From positions 1,612,001-1,676,000 of the forward strand of contig QYRS01000013.1 in assembly GCA_006503535.1 (NCBI GenBank): DNA of 64,000 nucleotides, read 5' to 3'. Shown here piece after piece: positions 40,450 through 51,302 of this stretch (within the stretch, counting starts at the first letter, position 1; each line of letters begins with the position of its first letter). The notes under the pieces were generated by a model that did no database searches, was not told where the DNA came from, and saw nothing but the letters and a program-made list of their open reading frames with translations. A program made the position numbers and the translations under genes. Origin of the DNA: Arthrinium phaeospermum (taxonomy: Eukaryota > Ascomycota > Sordariomycetes > Amphisphaeriales > Apiosporaceae).

Positions 40450-43400
40450 CTAGGCTCCAATGTTAGATATCGTGTCCTCGAGAGTCTTCAGGCGGACAGG
40501 TTTCGTCATGAAGACGTCGATGCCGCTCGCGTAGGCTTCGCGCTGTACGTCTTCGCTAGCTAAGCCCGTCAGCGCAATGACAGTGGCCGGACGCTGGTCT
40601 TTGGTATGTTCAAATTCTCTGATTCGACGGGTCGATTCCAGTCCATCCATGACGGGCATTGATATATCTACTCCAACAGACAGGTTAGAAAGGAGGAGAA
40701 GGCTAAAGTTGTATGGACAGTGCTTACCCATCAATACGCAACGGTAGTCGCCTGGGCTGGCCATGTATTTTTCCAGCGCCTCGAGGCCGTTGTTGGCCGT
40801 TGCGTAAGGCTTCTTGAGCTTCTTCAAGAAAGATACTAAGATCTGGACTCTGGGGTTAGTGGTGCTGGGCTTTGGCTTCGAGCTACAAGCTGAACTAACC
40901 TGCAAGTTTATCTTGTTGTCGTCGACAAGCAGATATTTTGTTTTGCGCGAGATGGGTTGAGCATTGTTCTCACCATTCGTCGGAGACGCATTTCCGGACG
41001 TGCGGCTGATCTCGAGCTCAGTGAGAACCTCAAGCTGCTGCGGTCCCCTGCAGAAACGGCGTTCTTCGGAGAAGGACGTAGTTCGCGAAAGCTGGGCCGA
41101 AGGACTGGAATGGAGAAGGCTCCCGCGACGGCTTCCCAGATCAGACCAAGAGGCCGAATCTGGTGGGGTAATCGGCAAGTCGTGTTTCGAGGGCGAAGTG
41201 GCATTCCATCTGCTCAAAGCAAGGACAAGTGCTTGAGCTACCTTGCGAGGGCCCGCTCTGTAGCAGGTTAATATCAAGCCACCCAAGCTTTGTCTTTCGA
41301 GGGGGATGGTACTTACGGTTGTGATATGAACTCGAGGACGTTCTTTTCCTTCCCTCTCCTTTGAATTATCGCATGTCGGTGGGCAGCTAGCGAATCGCGG
41401 CAGACGACCACCACGGGAGGTAGAACAGCATTGGAGCCCTCGATGGCCAGCTCCTTCAGGGACTGATCTGTGCACAAAATGATATCGGGTCGAATATCTC
41501 GCGAACCTGGCTTCAAGACGTCTAGGTGCAGCCAATGGCGACATTGTGCAACCATTAAGCTCATTTCCGAAGGCGGCGTCCTTCCTGGTAGCCCAACGGT
41601 TTCCACAGTGTCTTTGAAACCGCGAAGACTGACTCGAAGACCCCTGATCTTCTCAATCCGTTCCCTAAATACCGAGTCCCTCTCTACTGTTCCATACGGC
41701 GACAGAAGGGGCAGCGTGACGGAGACAGCGGTGCCTCGGGACACCTGACTCTCGACATGGATGGAGCCTCCCAAGACTTTGGTGATTTGTTGCACAAGTT
41801 TAAGACCTAAGCCAGTGCCCGGATTCAAGGCGTCTTCCTGCGAGAACGCACTGAACAGATGATGATGGAGGAAATCGTCACTTATTCCCTTGCCCGAGTC
41901 GGATACAGTCAGCAACACGTGGTTGGCGTCCTGCTTCCTCAACGAAACATAAATGTAACCATGGGTCGTGTATTTCAGAGAATTTCCGAGTAGATTCATG
42001 ATAATACGCCGAAGCGCACCTGCTTCGGTGCGACACGAGAGCTCATGCAACGGGTCAACGTCAAGATACACAGATGGTGTGTCACTGCCAATGTCCATTG
42101 GATTGGCCAGTTTGGAATGCTGCCCAAATGCCTCGATACTGCTGGTTCCACTCGGGATAGACATCTTCTGAAAGTTATGGCCAGACATGATGCTCTCGAT
42201 GGTTTGTTCCGTGAGAAGGCTTAAATCGATGTCTGTGGACAAGTTGGTCATCTTAGAGCTAAAAGAGAGGCTTTTCTTGCGGCTCATCGACTCGAATGAT
42301 TCCTGAATCTCGTTTCGTATCCTTGGTAGCTGGGCGCCCTTTTTGTACTGGTCCTTGGAGTCTTTCATGAACTTGTTGATTTTGCTGTAATCGAGCAAGT
42401 GGTCCATGACATCAAGCAAGGTGCGCCCACAACACTCCATGGAGTGTAAGACTTCACCCTGGAAAGCATCCAAGTCAGTACCGTCGAGCAGCTCAACCGC
42501 CGCGACAATGCCGTGAAGCGGAGACCGTAACTCGTGGCTCAGGGAGTTGAGGACGTCCGACTTGGCTTTCTCGGCCATCATTGTGTCGACACGCGCAAGA
42601 CCTGACATGATCGTCATCCCACAAGCACGCAGATAGCTGAGCTCTGCATCCACCGTGAAAACTCGAGCAGGGTCTTTTGTCCAGACAAAACAGCCAGAAG
42701 ACCACCTTTCCCTAGCAGAATCCCAGAGCGGGATGAATGCAACACTCCTGGCCCCTGTAAATATGCTTGAATGGGCCTTGCCTTCATATTGCTGCGAATG
42801 GGCGCCGTGTAGTGGCCGATCCCGATCCAGAGGAGATGGAAAAGGAACTGAATCGCGTCTTGCATACCAGGCCCATTCTCCTTCAGGCGAATCGCCAGCA
42901 TGGATTGAGCCATCTTCCTCGAGGTTAAATATCTTGCCGCTGGCATATCGCTTCAAAAGCGTCTTGAGGAATCGCTCGGGTATGTCAATCCGATGAACAC
43001 CAGCAGATACCTTGTCGCCCGTGCGGTCCTCTGAAGTGGACGAGCCCAATATATTACATGATTGGCCTTCGTAATTCTCCAGTATCTTCCAAAACCCCTC
43101 ATCGCCAGGGGTCGTGATGGCCGAGTCGACAGAGGAGTTCGCAGAGTGCTGCTTCGCATTTGGTACAAGCCCAGCAAATGACCCGATAACTGCATCCAGG
43201 AACACAACACCTTCTACTTCGAGCGCATCTCGTATTGTAGATGCAGCCTCGGCAAAAACGTCTTTGATTTCTAATGTGTGGCCGTCATCAATCGGTGCTT
43301 TGGCCATTGGACTCGACACCAGGACGTTCGACTTTGTCTTGGTGATTGTGGCAGTTGCAGTTGCGCCTGAAGATGTCCTGGAATCTATTGAGTCATCCGA

Positions 43401-44412
43401 TTTGCTAGAATCGAATGGCCCACCTATAAAGCTCGGTTGTAACGGCGATGGGTGTGGCCGCGGCGGCGCAGTTTCGCGAGTATGGGGGCTAACATCGCTG
43501 CCGCGTCGCATTTGCCGTTGTCGAGCTGTAACCGAAGCGCCAGTGTCAGGGGGAGGCCCCGTGTTCGCCCCCAACCACCACCTCGATATCGTAGACTTTC
43601 CATCGACAAAACTGCCGATTCCTCGCACCATCCGGTCACTGCGCTTCAGGTTCTCGTCAGACCTTCTAGACTCGAGGTACCCCGATATCGTCTGCGACAC
43701 ATCCCGCAGAAACTGAGACTGCGCATCGTCTAGTCGGGCTCGAGGCTGGTCGCTAAAGAGACTATAGACGCCTATGTTGATGTTTTTGGGTGATTTGATC
43801 GGTACGCCAGCGTAGAATCGGTGATATGGCGTGTTATCGACATGAGAGAGGTTCTTAAATCGAGGATCGGCCTGAAGATCGGGCACACACAGTATGGGCA
43901 GATCGCTGCTGGTCTCCCCGACATAGGAGTCTGGTGCTAATACATGTCCGCAAACGCCTTGTTCCCTCGGGATCGCAATGCCCCCTAACCACAGGTTCTG
44001 GCCCTTGGTCCCAGGTGCGAGCACAGAGTTGGGCGTGGCTTCGGCAATAACATGTTGGTGAGATCTGTCGAAGATTGATATCAGACAGCGGGTGGCGTCT
44101 AACCGGAGAGCGCCAAGCTGGGCAAGTCCTGTCAAGACTGGATCTGCGCATGTAGTTGGAAGTGGTTCACAAGGAGGCTCAGCTGCCAGGTGCGGTTTAT
44201 GTGCGATTTCATAGCTTTTGACGGTTAGCTGTACAACATCCGGGTCAAATGGGAGAGGGGGTGGACGGAATATCATGAACGAGCGCCCCAAGGAGAGGGA
44301 AACGGCCAACTGCAGCAAAAGAGGGAAAAAAGTATAACATGAACTTTACGTACAGATGCGAGGCATATCTAACCACCTCCCGCTCGCGGGCCGCCTCGGA
44401 CAGTCTACCCAT
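40450..44412 (-). CDS. GAF-type hybrid histidine kinase with receiver domain, about 1220-1260 aa
   Basis: Fungal two-component sensor feeding the Ypd1 phosphorelay. The secure exons are 44276-41317, 41257-40900, 40842-40728 and 40667-40450. Order: GAF-like sensor (LTGLAQLGALRLDATRCLIS, QGVCGHVL, FYAGVPIKS), disordered Ser/Thr linker, HisKA with phospho-His in NSLSHELRSPLHGI (about residue 579 from 44276), HATPase with NLLGNSLKYT, DSGKGISDDF and GTGLGLKLV, then receiver with LLVDDNKINLQ, phospho-Asp in VLMDISMPVMDG and the lysine of MTKPV. No transmembrane span is seen, so it is a soluble sensor. ATG 44276 lies inside the exon. An upstream exon from ATG 44412 adds a SEAARERE segment typical of relatives, but its junction (40- or 62-nt intron) is uncertain. 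Confidence 0.93.
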
Positions 44413-45047
44413 CCTCTGAGACGAAGCCAAAGAATGGGACAGGCGGACTGCTCGTATTAGTCGAAAGGCGTTGAGCAAAGCCAGAGAAGACACGTTAGGT
44501 CGAGATAGTGACGGATATTAGCTCGGAGCAGTGGATGAAATACGGTCCATGACACCTATGCCTATACCCCAAGTAAGAGGCAGATCAAGATAGGCAATGG
44601 CACAGATTCTCACCGGGACGAGAACCAAACGTAGGGGAGCGGTATGATTATGAAGCATTGTGCGGCAACGTAACATAAGGATATTTCGGAAACAACCAGG
44701 GCAGGGACATGGGCGATTCAGTGTGAGATAGAATACCTAGCAGACAGATAGCGTCTTCCTGTCACCTGTTAGCGAGAATGATGGCGGATTCGCTCCGAAA
44801 TTCCGTGATCAAGTGATTGTATGTAAGAACATCGACACTCACGCTCACACACACACCTACACACACAGGCAAGTGGGTTCGGTGGGGGGTGGAGAAGCCG
44901 CGATGGGTGCATTTGCGACCAAGGAGCGCTAGAGAGGGACCCCTCCTTGGATCGAGTGACCTAGAATAGGCCGCCCCATCGACCCCATATGTAGAGGGGT
45001 GGGAATCAGTGGGATACCCGCAGGCCAGCCACTAATCCCTCTACTCC

Positions 45048-45067
45048 AGCGGGCTTAGGAGCCCGCT
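45048..45067. repeat. Perfect inverted repeat, 8-bp stem, 4-nt loop
   Basis: AGCGGGCT, TAGG, AGCCCGCT. A separate 12-bp palindrome, CACTGGCCAGTG, lies at 45084-45095. They sit in a gene-poor region and could be remnants of a small mobile element or protein-binding sites; neither is shown. Confidence 0.75.
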
Positions 45068-45236
45068 ACCAGGGACTAGCCTGCACTGGCCAGTGTTTAA
45101 AAGCTCACCAGCCGCCGCTATCAGCCCCCCCAAGCCATTTCAGCCTCTAGCAGGCTAGCTAGAGCTAAAGTATGGGAGCATGAAAACCACAGCGTCCGAG
45201 CATTCCATGTCTCCCTCCCACCTCCCTAACCCTCCC

Positions 45237-45260
45237 TCACCTGGCTCACCTGGCTCACCT
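45237..45260. repeat. Short tandem repeat of TCACCTGGC
   Basis: Two full copies and one partial copy of the 9-mer in a C/T-rich stretch. No function is evident. Confidence 0.7.
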
Positions 45261-47286
45261 AACCCAAATCAACATGACTTGTCATGCATGCAGCTTTCGA
45301 TAATGGCCCTGCTAAGAATGGAGTTGTTCTGCTCCGATGGGTCGGTGCGACGCGTATATGTCCTCCATCCTTTCTTTTTCCTCTCTGCAAATTGGCACTG
45401 TTCAACTCGAGACGGACAGGATAGTCAATCCGCAGCGGCCTCGTCCCGTCCATAGCAATTGACACATCAGCTTGGCGAAACAATTTATCTGTGGCTCATG
45501 TCATACACCAGAGGCCTGCGGCTTGCCTGCTGTCGTCTCGTCCACAATCCACTTTCCTATTCCCATGCTATTTGCTATCTGGAATCTGCATCGACACTAG
45601 GATTGTGCCTCTAAAAATCCTAACGGGTGCATTAGATTAGACAGGCAATCAAGATTTGCCCGTTACCCACACAATAGCCTGGTCTGGAACCTACGGATTT
45701 GCTCGTGCCTGCACATCAACCCCGTCTCAACGCCTGCGGCCGCGTGTGGGCAAAACTCAATAGCCTGCTGATAGCCGGGACCAGAGGAAACAAGACTCAG
45801 ACACCAAACAGCTTCGAATCATGGCCGCCGTTCCTCGGTCGCCGGCCCGTACAAGTAGCAGCGGGAAAGGACACCCTTCGCTCTGTAGGCAATAGCAAGA
45901 AACGGAAGAATTGCACACATCAGTATGACGGGAAGGTGGAGTCGGCTTGCCAAAGTCCTCGTGATGGCTTGCCGACAGCCATGATCCTAGTCTGGCCCGA
46001 TTTCCCACGGCCTTTGCACGGCTTTGAAGCAAACTTTGGTGAATTTAGCCCCCCTCGAGTCGGTTGCACGACGACGGCAGTCAAGGCTTCATAGGCTATA
46101 GCCCTATGGCCCGACTAGGGAGAAGGGCCTCAAACCAGCTCAATACGTGGTCTGTGTCAATACTTAGCTAAGCACGCCGACAACCTGAACAACCCTGACG
46201 GTTGTCATCCTTGCCTCCAAGGTGAAGAAAACTGTGCATGATACCCATGGGCTCGTATGGGCCTCGATCGGGAAGATACGGCTGTCCACGCGGGTGCTTC
46301 TGCACCAGTCACCCGGGCCCTCGTTGCCCGAGTAAGGTCCTCGTTCAACTTTAATTTCACCGTTTCAGGGGCTCTCTTCAATTCCCCCAAAACACCAAAA
46401 CTGTTAAACTCCGAATCCCAAACTAGGAAACACTGATCCTTAAATCGCGATCGCTAATACTGTCAGGCCAGGCACCCAGGTCATCGAGGATGATTTTCGG
46501 TATGGCCGTTCCACTCTAGGGACAAACCACATCTAAAAACAGTCATGAAACGTCACCCCCTATTTTGATCGACTCATGCTTGGCACAAACACTAATACCC
46601 GCCAAGACCCAATCACGATGACTAACGCTTGATTAATCGTCTCGAACTGGTCTTCCTATCACCGGAGTATTCTTTGGGGTCGTGGTAGAAAGCCCGGGGT
46701 AACGTTCTCACAAACCGACTACACAAGTATGCATTGATGGCTTTGACGGAGTAGGACGCATCAGCTTGTCGACTGGGCCTCACTGAGTCTAACCTCTCTC
46801 ATCAGTCTCACCGGACCCGTTGTGTCTCTGCCATGGATACCCCTGGTCCTTGAAGCCATGGATGGTGTACGGTCCATCTATTCGGTATGCAATCGAAACG
46901 TGCACCCGTGACATCAGGGATTGGAATCTGTTTATGAAGCAACACTGCGGCCCCGCGGCCGACGAGATCCAGAATCTGAGATGTAACCCACCGGTCACTT
47001 TCAGATTTCATCTCAATATGGCATGATGTTTCTTGGCCGAACCCATGATGGGGGTGCCAAACCATCAACGTGCCACGGGTCGCCGCTGGTGCTGTTTCTC
47101 GGCCTCTGATACATTGAGCAAATACTGCTTGCCCGCTCTGACGCAGCACCGAGTTGCAAAGATCCCACTGTTGAGCGGATTCTCTTCACCAAGTGATAGT
47201 ATCTGGAGGGATATCATGGTTCCTCTGGGCTTGTGGAACCGTTCGAATAACAAAGTTCTGCGTTGCAGAGCGATCCACCGCAAATG

Positions 47287-49038
47287 TTACATTACGTATC
47301 TGAAATATGGGTTCTCTTTGTCTGTCAAGTCCTGGAATGCAAGCTTGGCTCTTTCGCCCATGTCATCCTCGCGCTTCATATCTTTGCTGCGGTTTGCTCG
47401 CAGTAGTACAACATACAGCATGATGGCCGCCACGATGGTTATGCAGTAACTGGTGGGGTGTCAGCCGGGGCCAGTTACGAAGAGCATGCGTAACCTACCA
47501 GATGATGAGACCAAGCCATAGCTCCGGATAATGGTCAGGCTTTGTCTGCGATTTGATCAACTGTGGTCCGATGATGTTTCCTGTGCGGCAAGTCAGCGAC
47601 CATATATGGAAAACGTCTGGCTTGGATCTTTGGGGGGTTACTACTGACCGACGCAATAAGCAACAAAGATGGTCGCGGCCGTGAAGCTCTTCTTCGTGTG
47701 CCCAGCCACGTTTGACATACCCAGGGTGATAATCAGGCTGACTACCGCGCCAAAGGTACCCGTGATGGAATAACCGATCACGGGCGCGGCAGCATGGTGG
47801 CCCCATCCACTCTTCCAAATCAAAGCGCATCCAGCAATCACCGGCAGGCAGCAAACAATCAGCATCGATATTCGGATGTTGGGATATCGCGAACCAAGCC
47901 AACCGGTTAATAGAATGGTTATGAGGCAGAGGCCGCCCAGGGGAAATTGGAAGACGATGGATTCGAGAGTGCTCCAGCCAAATGTTGATACGATCAGGGG
48001 ACCGAAGCCGCTAACTGCGCCATTGACAGTGTAAGCAGAGGCCATCATGATGGCAATCAGCCAAATCTTGACATCGAGCAACGATTCCTTGAGCTGTGAC
48101 CACTTGAGCTTGGTACAGCGGACTCCGGTCTGACCAAAACGCAACCTTTCCACAGCCGCAAGCCTTTCATCTCTTGAGAGGAACCAGGCAGATATTGGCG
48201 AGCTGGGTACGGCGAAGCAGCACAGTCCGAACAGAAATGTCAGGGAACCAGCGAGGAGGTAGATGTACTGCCAGCTATGGAGTCCGCCCCCAGTGATCTG
48301 GGCGAAGCCGTAGTTGAGCGCACCGCCGATGATGGTCCAAAGTCCCGTGGCGGAGAACCACCAGCTTTGTCTCAGCGACTGCTCCTGCTGGGTGTAGTAC
48401 CCGGTGATGATGGTCATGAAAGCGGTCGGAATGACGCTCTCGATGAAGCCAAGGCAAAATCGCTGCGCGTAGAGGCCCTCGTACGTCGTCACGGCGGCCG
48501 TGAGCATGCATATCAAAGCCCAGAGGCACACGATGATGCCGAGCACCTTGCCGACGTCGAACCGCTGCAGCGCGAACGACATGGGATAGAGCCCGGCCAG
48601 CATGCCAAAGTAGAAGAGGGAAGTGGCCCAGGAAAGGCGACTAGTATCCACGACCGAGGGTCTATGCGGATCCGGGATGCTAAGCTTCAAGTCTGAAGTC
48701 ATGCCGAATAGTGCTGCCGAACCGAGTATGGCCTGCTCTCCTTTATTAGTCTCTCCCGTGGGCCAGCCAATTGATAGGTGGACAGGTTCCTACTTTGTCA
48801 TAATAGACCAGGCCATACTGCAAACCCGCGTTAGTGGAATGGACATGTTCGAGGTCGTTCCGTGTTCCTCTGTGGGACTGCGAATACTCACACCGACTGT
48901 CATGGCCGGAATCAGAAACCAGTCAATCTTGCGAACCGCCTGGGCTGTCACGGTGGGGTCGGTTGGGCAGACCTGTTCGCCGACCATGTCAATGGCCACA
49001 TCCTTCTCAGCAGAAGCTTCTGCTACCGGTGTCGCCAT
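47287..49038 (-). CDS. MFS transporter, Dal5-like anion:cation symporter, 499 aa, five exons
   Basis: Plasma-membrane permease of the ACS family of the major facilitator superfamily, whose fungal members import allantoate, dipeptides, vitamins and other small carboxylates. Exons are 49038-48892, 48817-48794 (24 nt), 48732-47649, 47580-47499 and 47449-47287; all phases agree. The N-terminus has the family block RKIDWFLIPAMTVGYGLVYYDK, completed by the 24-nt exon. About 12 hydrophobic spans follow; recognisable are FYFGMLAGLYPMSFALQRF, the RFCLGFIESVIPTAFMTII helix, and IIGPQLIKSQTKPDHYPELW before the last pair of helices. The C-terminal tail ends DLTDKENPYFRYVM, also typical. Substrate cannot be inferred from sequence alone. 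It heads a run of minus-strand nitrogen-related genes. Confidence 0.94.
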
Positions 49039-50068
49039 CGTTGCGTTATGGGGTGCGACGGGTTATACTGCCGCGCAAGGTCGTGTTCTATCAACAAGAA
49101 CTCAAATCGCCTTGCCTGCCCAAACAAAACAAAGGAAGAAAAATTATAGATAGATGGAGAGAGAAAAAGAGAGGGAAAAAGACCGAGATGAGCTTTTTCT
49201 TCTTCTTTTTCTCGTCGTCAAGATCAATGTCTTCTTGATGATACGCTGCTAACTGGACATGAGCTAGCCACTTTCTTTCCGGAGCTTTTACCTAGCACTA
49301 ACCAACGCTTCCCTACTGACCCCAGTAAAGAACCAGCCCTACTGCTCAGTGTGTGTGAGTAATAAGGCAGCCAACTGCCAATAATGATACGACGCTTTTC
49401 GCGCCGTTGCGGCGAATTACAGCGATTGCTCCACTGCCGCCAAGCTAAAAGCACCCAGGCGACTGCCGGGCCACTTACTACATAAGTTTGGCGATCCTCC
49501 GTAGTGATGGGGAATCGCGCCAGGGTCGACTGTTCTGGTCCCTACCTCCCTACGAAGCGTCGACTTCTGGCAAGATTGGGATATACTCATAAGTATGGGT
49601 TCACTATTGGTGCAAGAGAAAAGTATTACCGATTATAACCGCGCACCGCGGCTACCAGCGCATTGTAGCCCAAAACCGGGTCTGCGTGGAACCCCTAAGT
49701 ACTTACCTACTTACCTTAACCTAGAGCGTACTTGAGTAAGCTGGTGTGGTAAGAACTAGCCGCCCAAAGCTTGTACATAGCGCCCTGCAATACGCTGGAA
49801 AAGGAAGCTTACAGCAAAACAACACACACAATCGTGTTCATCTCCCAAACGGGATATTCCTCGACGGCAATGATTCGGGTGGACACGATGATATTCCCAA
49901 TTCGGAGGCAATTTGCCGATCATGAGTCAATGGCATGTATCAACCGATAGGTATTTACAATGGGACCTGGCCTCAGCTAACAGCCGGCCCGGGGCGCCCA
50001 ATTGATATCATCTCATACCCCGGAGCAAAATCAGATGACGAACATCACGACAGAGCGAGCCGTCGCCA
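49039..50068. other. Intergenic, about 1.0 kb, upstream of the MFS gene
   Basis: A pyrimidine-rich tract (TTTTTCTTCTTCTTTTTC) lies near 49193-49212, and an AGATAG sequence that fits the GATA-factor consensus lies near 49148. A TACCTAC cluster occurs near 49702-49712. No coding gene is recognised. Confidence 0.5.
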
Positions 50069-50857
50069 TCAGCTCCGCTGTTCGGCAGGGCTCGGGCTCG
50101 TCAGTAGGTAGCCGACCAGATCCAGCGGCTCCCCGACCCGGTGTTCCTGAGTGTCTGGTTCCGTCCATTCGTGAAAGCGCTGGAACCCCAACTTCTCCAG
50201 CACCCTGCAGCTGCCCACGTTGCCGGGCTCGGCATTGGCATACACGTGCTCTACAGCCGCCGCGACCTCGCCGCGGCCATGATCAGCTGCGACCTCCACC
50301 GCCCGCCTGCTGACCCGGGTTTCCACCGCCTGCCGCGGCAGTTCCCACCAACCCCCCAGCACGGCGCCCAGGAACTCGGTCGCATAGCCCTGACCCCAGT
50401 GCTCCCTCCGGAACTTGTACCCGATCTCGGGCCACCCCGACGCCGTGGCCGCGTCCGAGGCCAGCGCGTGCACGCCGCCCTCGCCGATCAGCTCGCCCGT
50501 CGACCGCAGAAAGGCGCCCCAGAGGTAAGAGGGGGAGGGGGGCTCGCCGTCCCCGTCACTGTTTTTGCCGAGGAAAAAGTCTAGCGCCGCCTGCGTCTCG
50601 ATCAGGTCCCGGTCCGGCCGGCCCAGCCGCGTCCCGGCCATGGCCTCGGGCTGCGTCCGCAGCGCGTGGAGGCCTGCGAGATCCGACTGCTGCAGCGGCC
50701 GCACCAGGAGCCGCGCCGTTTGCACGTGGGGCCGCGCGTCGTTGGTCGGGAGCGGCAGGTTGGGGAGGGTGGTACGGACGAGTATGGTTCCATCGTCGCG
50801 GGCGCCACCGTCAGGGGCGGTCGCGGTGTGCGTGTTGTCTTCTGGTGCTGCGGCCAT
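50069..50857 (-). CDS. GNAT acetyltransferase, RimJ/RimL-like, 262 aa
   Basis: Single-exon acetyl-CoA-dependent transferase of the Acetyltransf_3 type. After a non-conserved leader, the fold begins with VQTARLLVRPLQQSDLAGLH. It continues through WGAFLRSTGELIGEGGVH and the EIGYKFRREHWGQGYATEFL block, which carries the acetyl-CoA loop (WGQGYA). It ends with VYANAEPGNVGSCRVLEKLG, the Asn/Ser motif of this subfamily. An insertion rich in Arg/Glu/Val (ETRVSRRAVEVAADHGRGE) is not conserved in relatives I recall. The start ATG (ACCATGGCC) has an excellent context. Codons are strongly G/C-ending. Relatives acetylate ribosomal proteins, small amines or antibiotics; the substrate is unknown. Confidence 0.88.
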   Translation of the reverse strand: MAAAPEDNTHTATAPDGGARDDGTILVRTTLPNLPLPTNDARPHVQTARLLVRPLQQSDLAGLHALRTQPEAMAGTRLGRPDRDLIETQAALDFFLGKNSDGDGEPPSPSYLWGAFLRSTGELIGEGGVHALASDAATASGWPEIGYKFRREHWGQGYATEFLGAVLGGWWELPRQAVETRVSRRAVEVAADHGRGEVAAAVEHVYANAEPGNVGSCRVLEKLGFQRFHEWTEPDTQEHRVGEPLDLVGYLLTSPSPAEQRS

Positions 50858-51302
50858 GGTCCTCTAATTGGAATTGGCACGATGTGGGACTAGGGTAGGA
50901 AGACAAATGCGTTTTGCTTCATGGGACGACTACTTCTGCGTTGGTTTCATGACACTCAATGGGTTATCTCCAAGCCGACACGACATTTATACTAATTGGC
51001 CCGAGGTTTTGCGATGGCTTCAGTCTCCACGTCGGATAGTGACTCACGCCGGCAATGGGGGCGCTAGTGTGCAACCGGAGATGCAATTCCTCAGCCGCAC
51101 AGTTGTGTGACTCCTCAGGTTACAACATGCGTCACCTACACCGGCTATTCGACAGAGCTTGTACTTCGGTTTGTTGCGACATGGCCGGTATTCGCCAACG
51201 GAAAGATGCAGCATTATCCAAATCTTCGGAAGCGGGATTTCTATCAAAATTCGAACCACTCTACCAATCTGGCGGGCGCATCCACGAGTCTAACACTACC
51301 GA
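50858..51302. other. Intergenic, about 450 bases
   Basis: 5' flank of the GNAT gene and 3' end of the DUF3445 gene. Nothing is recognised. Confidence 0.5.

Larger units (their letters stand above)
44413..47286. other. Gene-poor region, about 2.9 kb
   Basis: The longest stretch without a gene. It contains an alternating CA tract at about 44844-44868, a cluster of dyads at 45048-45095, a 9-mer repeat at 45237-45260, and short frames on both strands. None of the frames matches a family I know or has consistent splice sites. The left part is promoter space of the histidine kinase. A decayed gene near 46800-47150 is possible but unproven. Confidence 0.45.

Noticed and set aside
45180..45455. 91-codon plus-strand ORF in the gene-poor region
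   Set aside because: Low-complexity Pro/Ser translation across a tandem repeat, with no splice-supported extension or family match.
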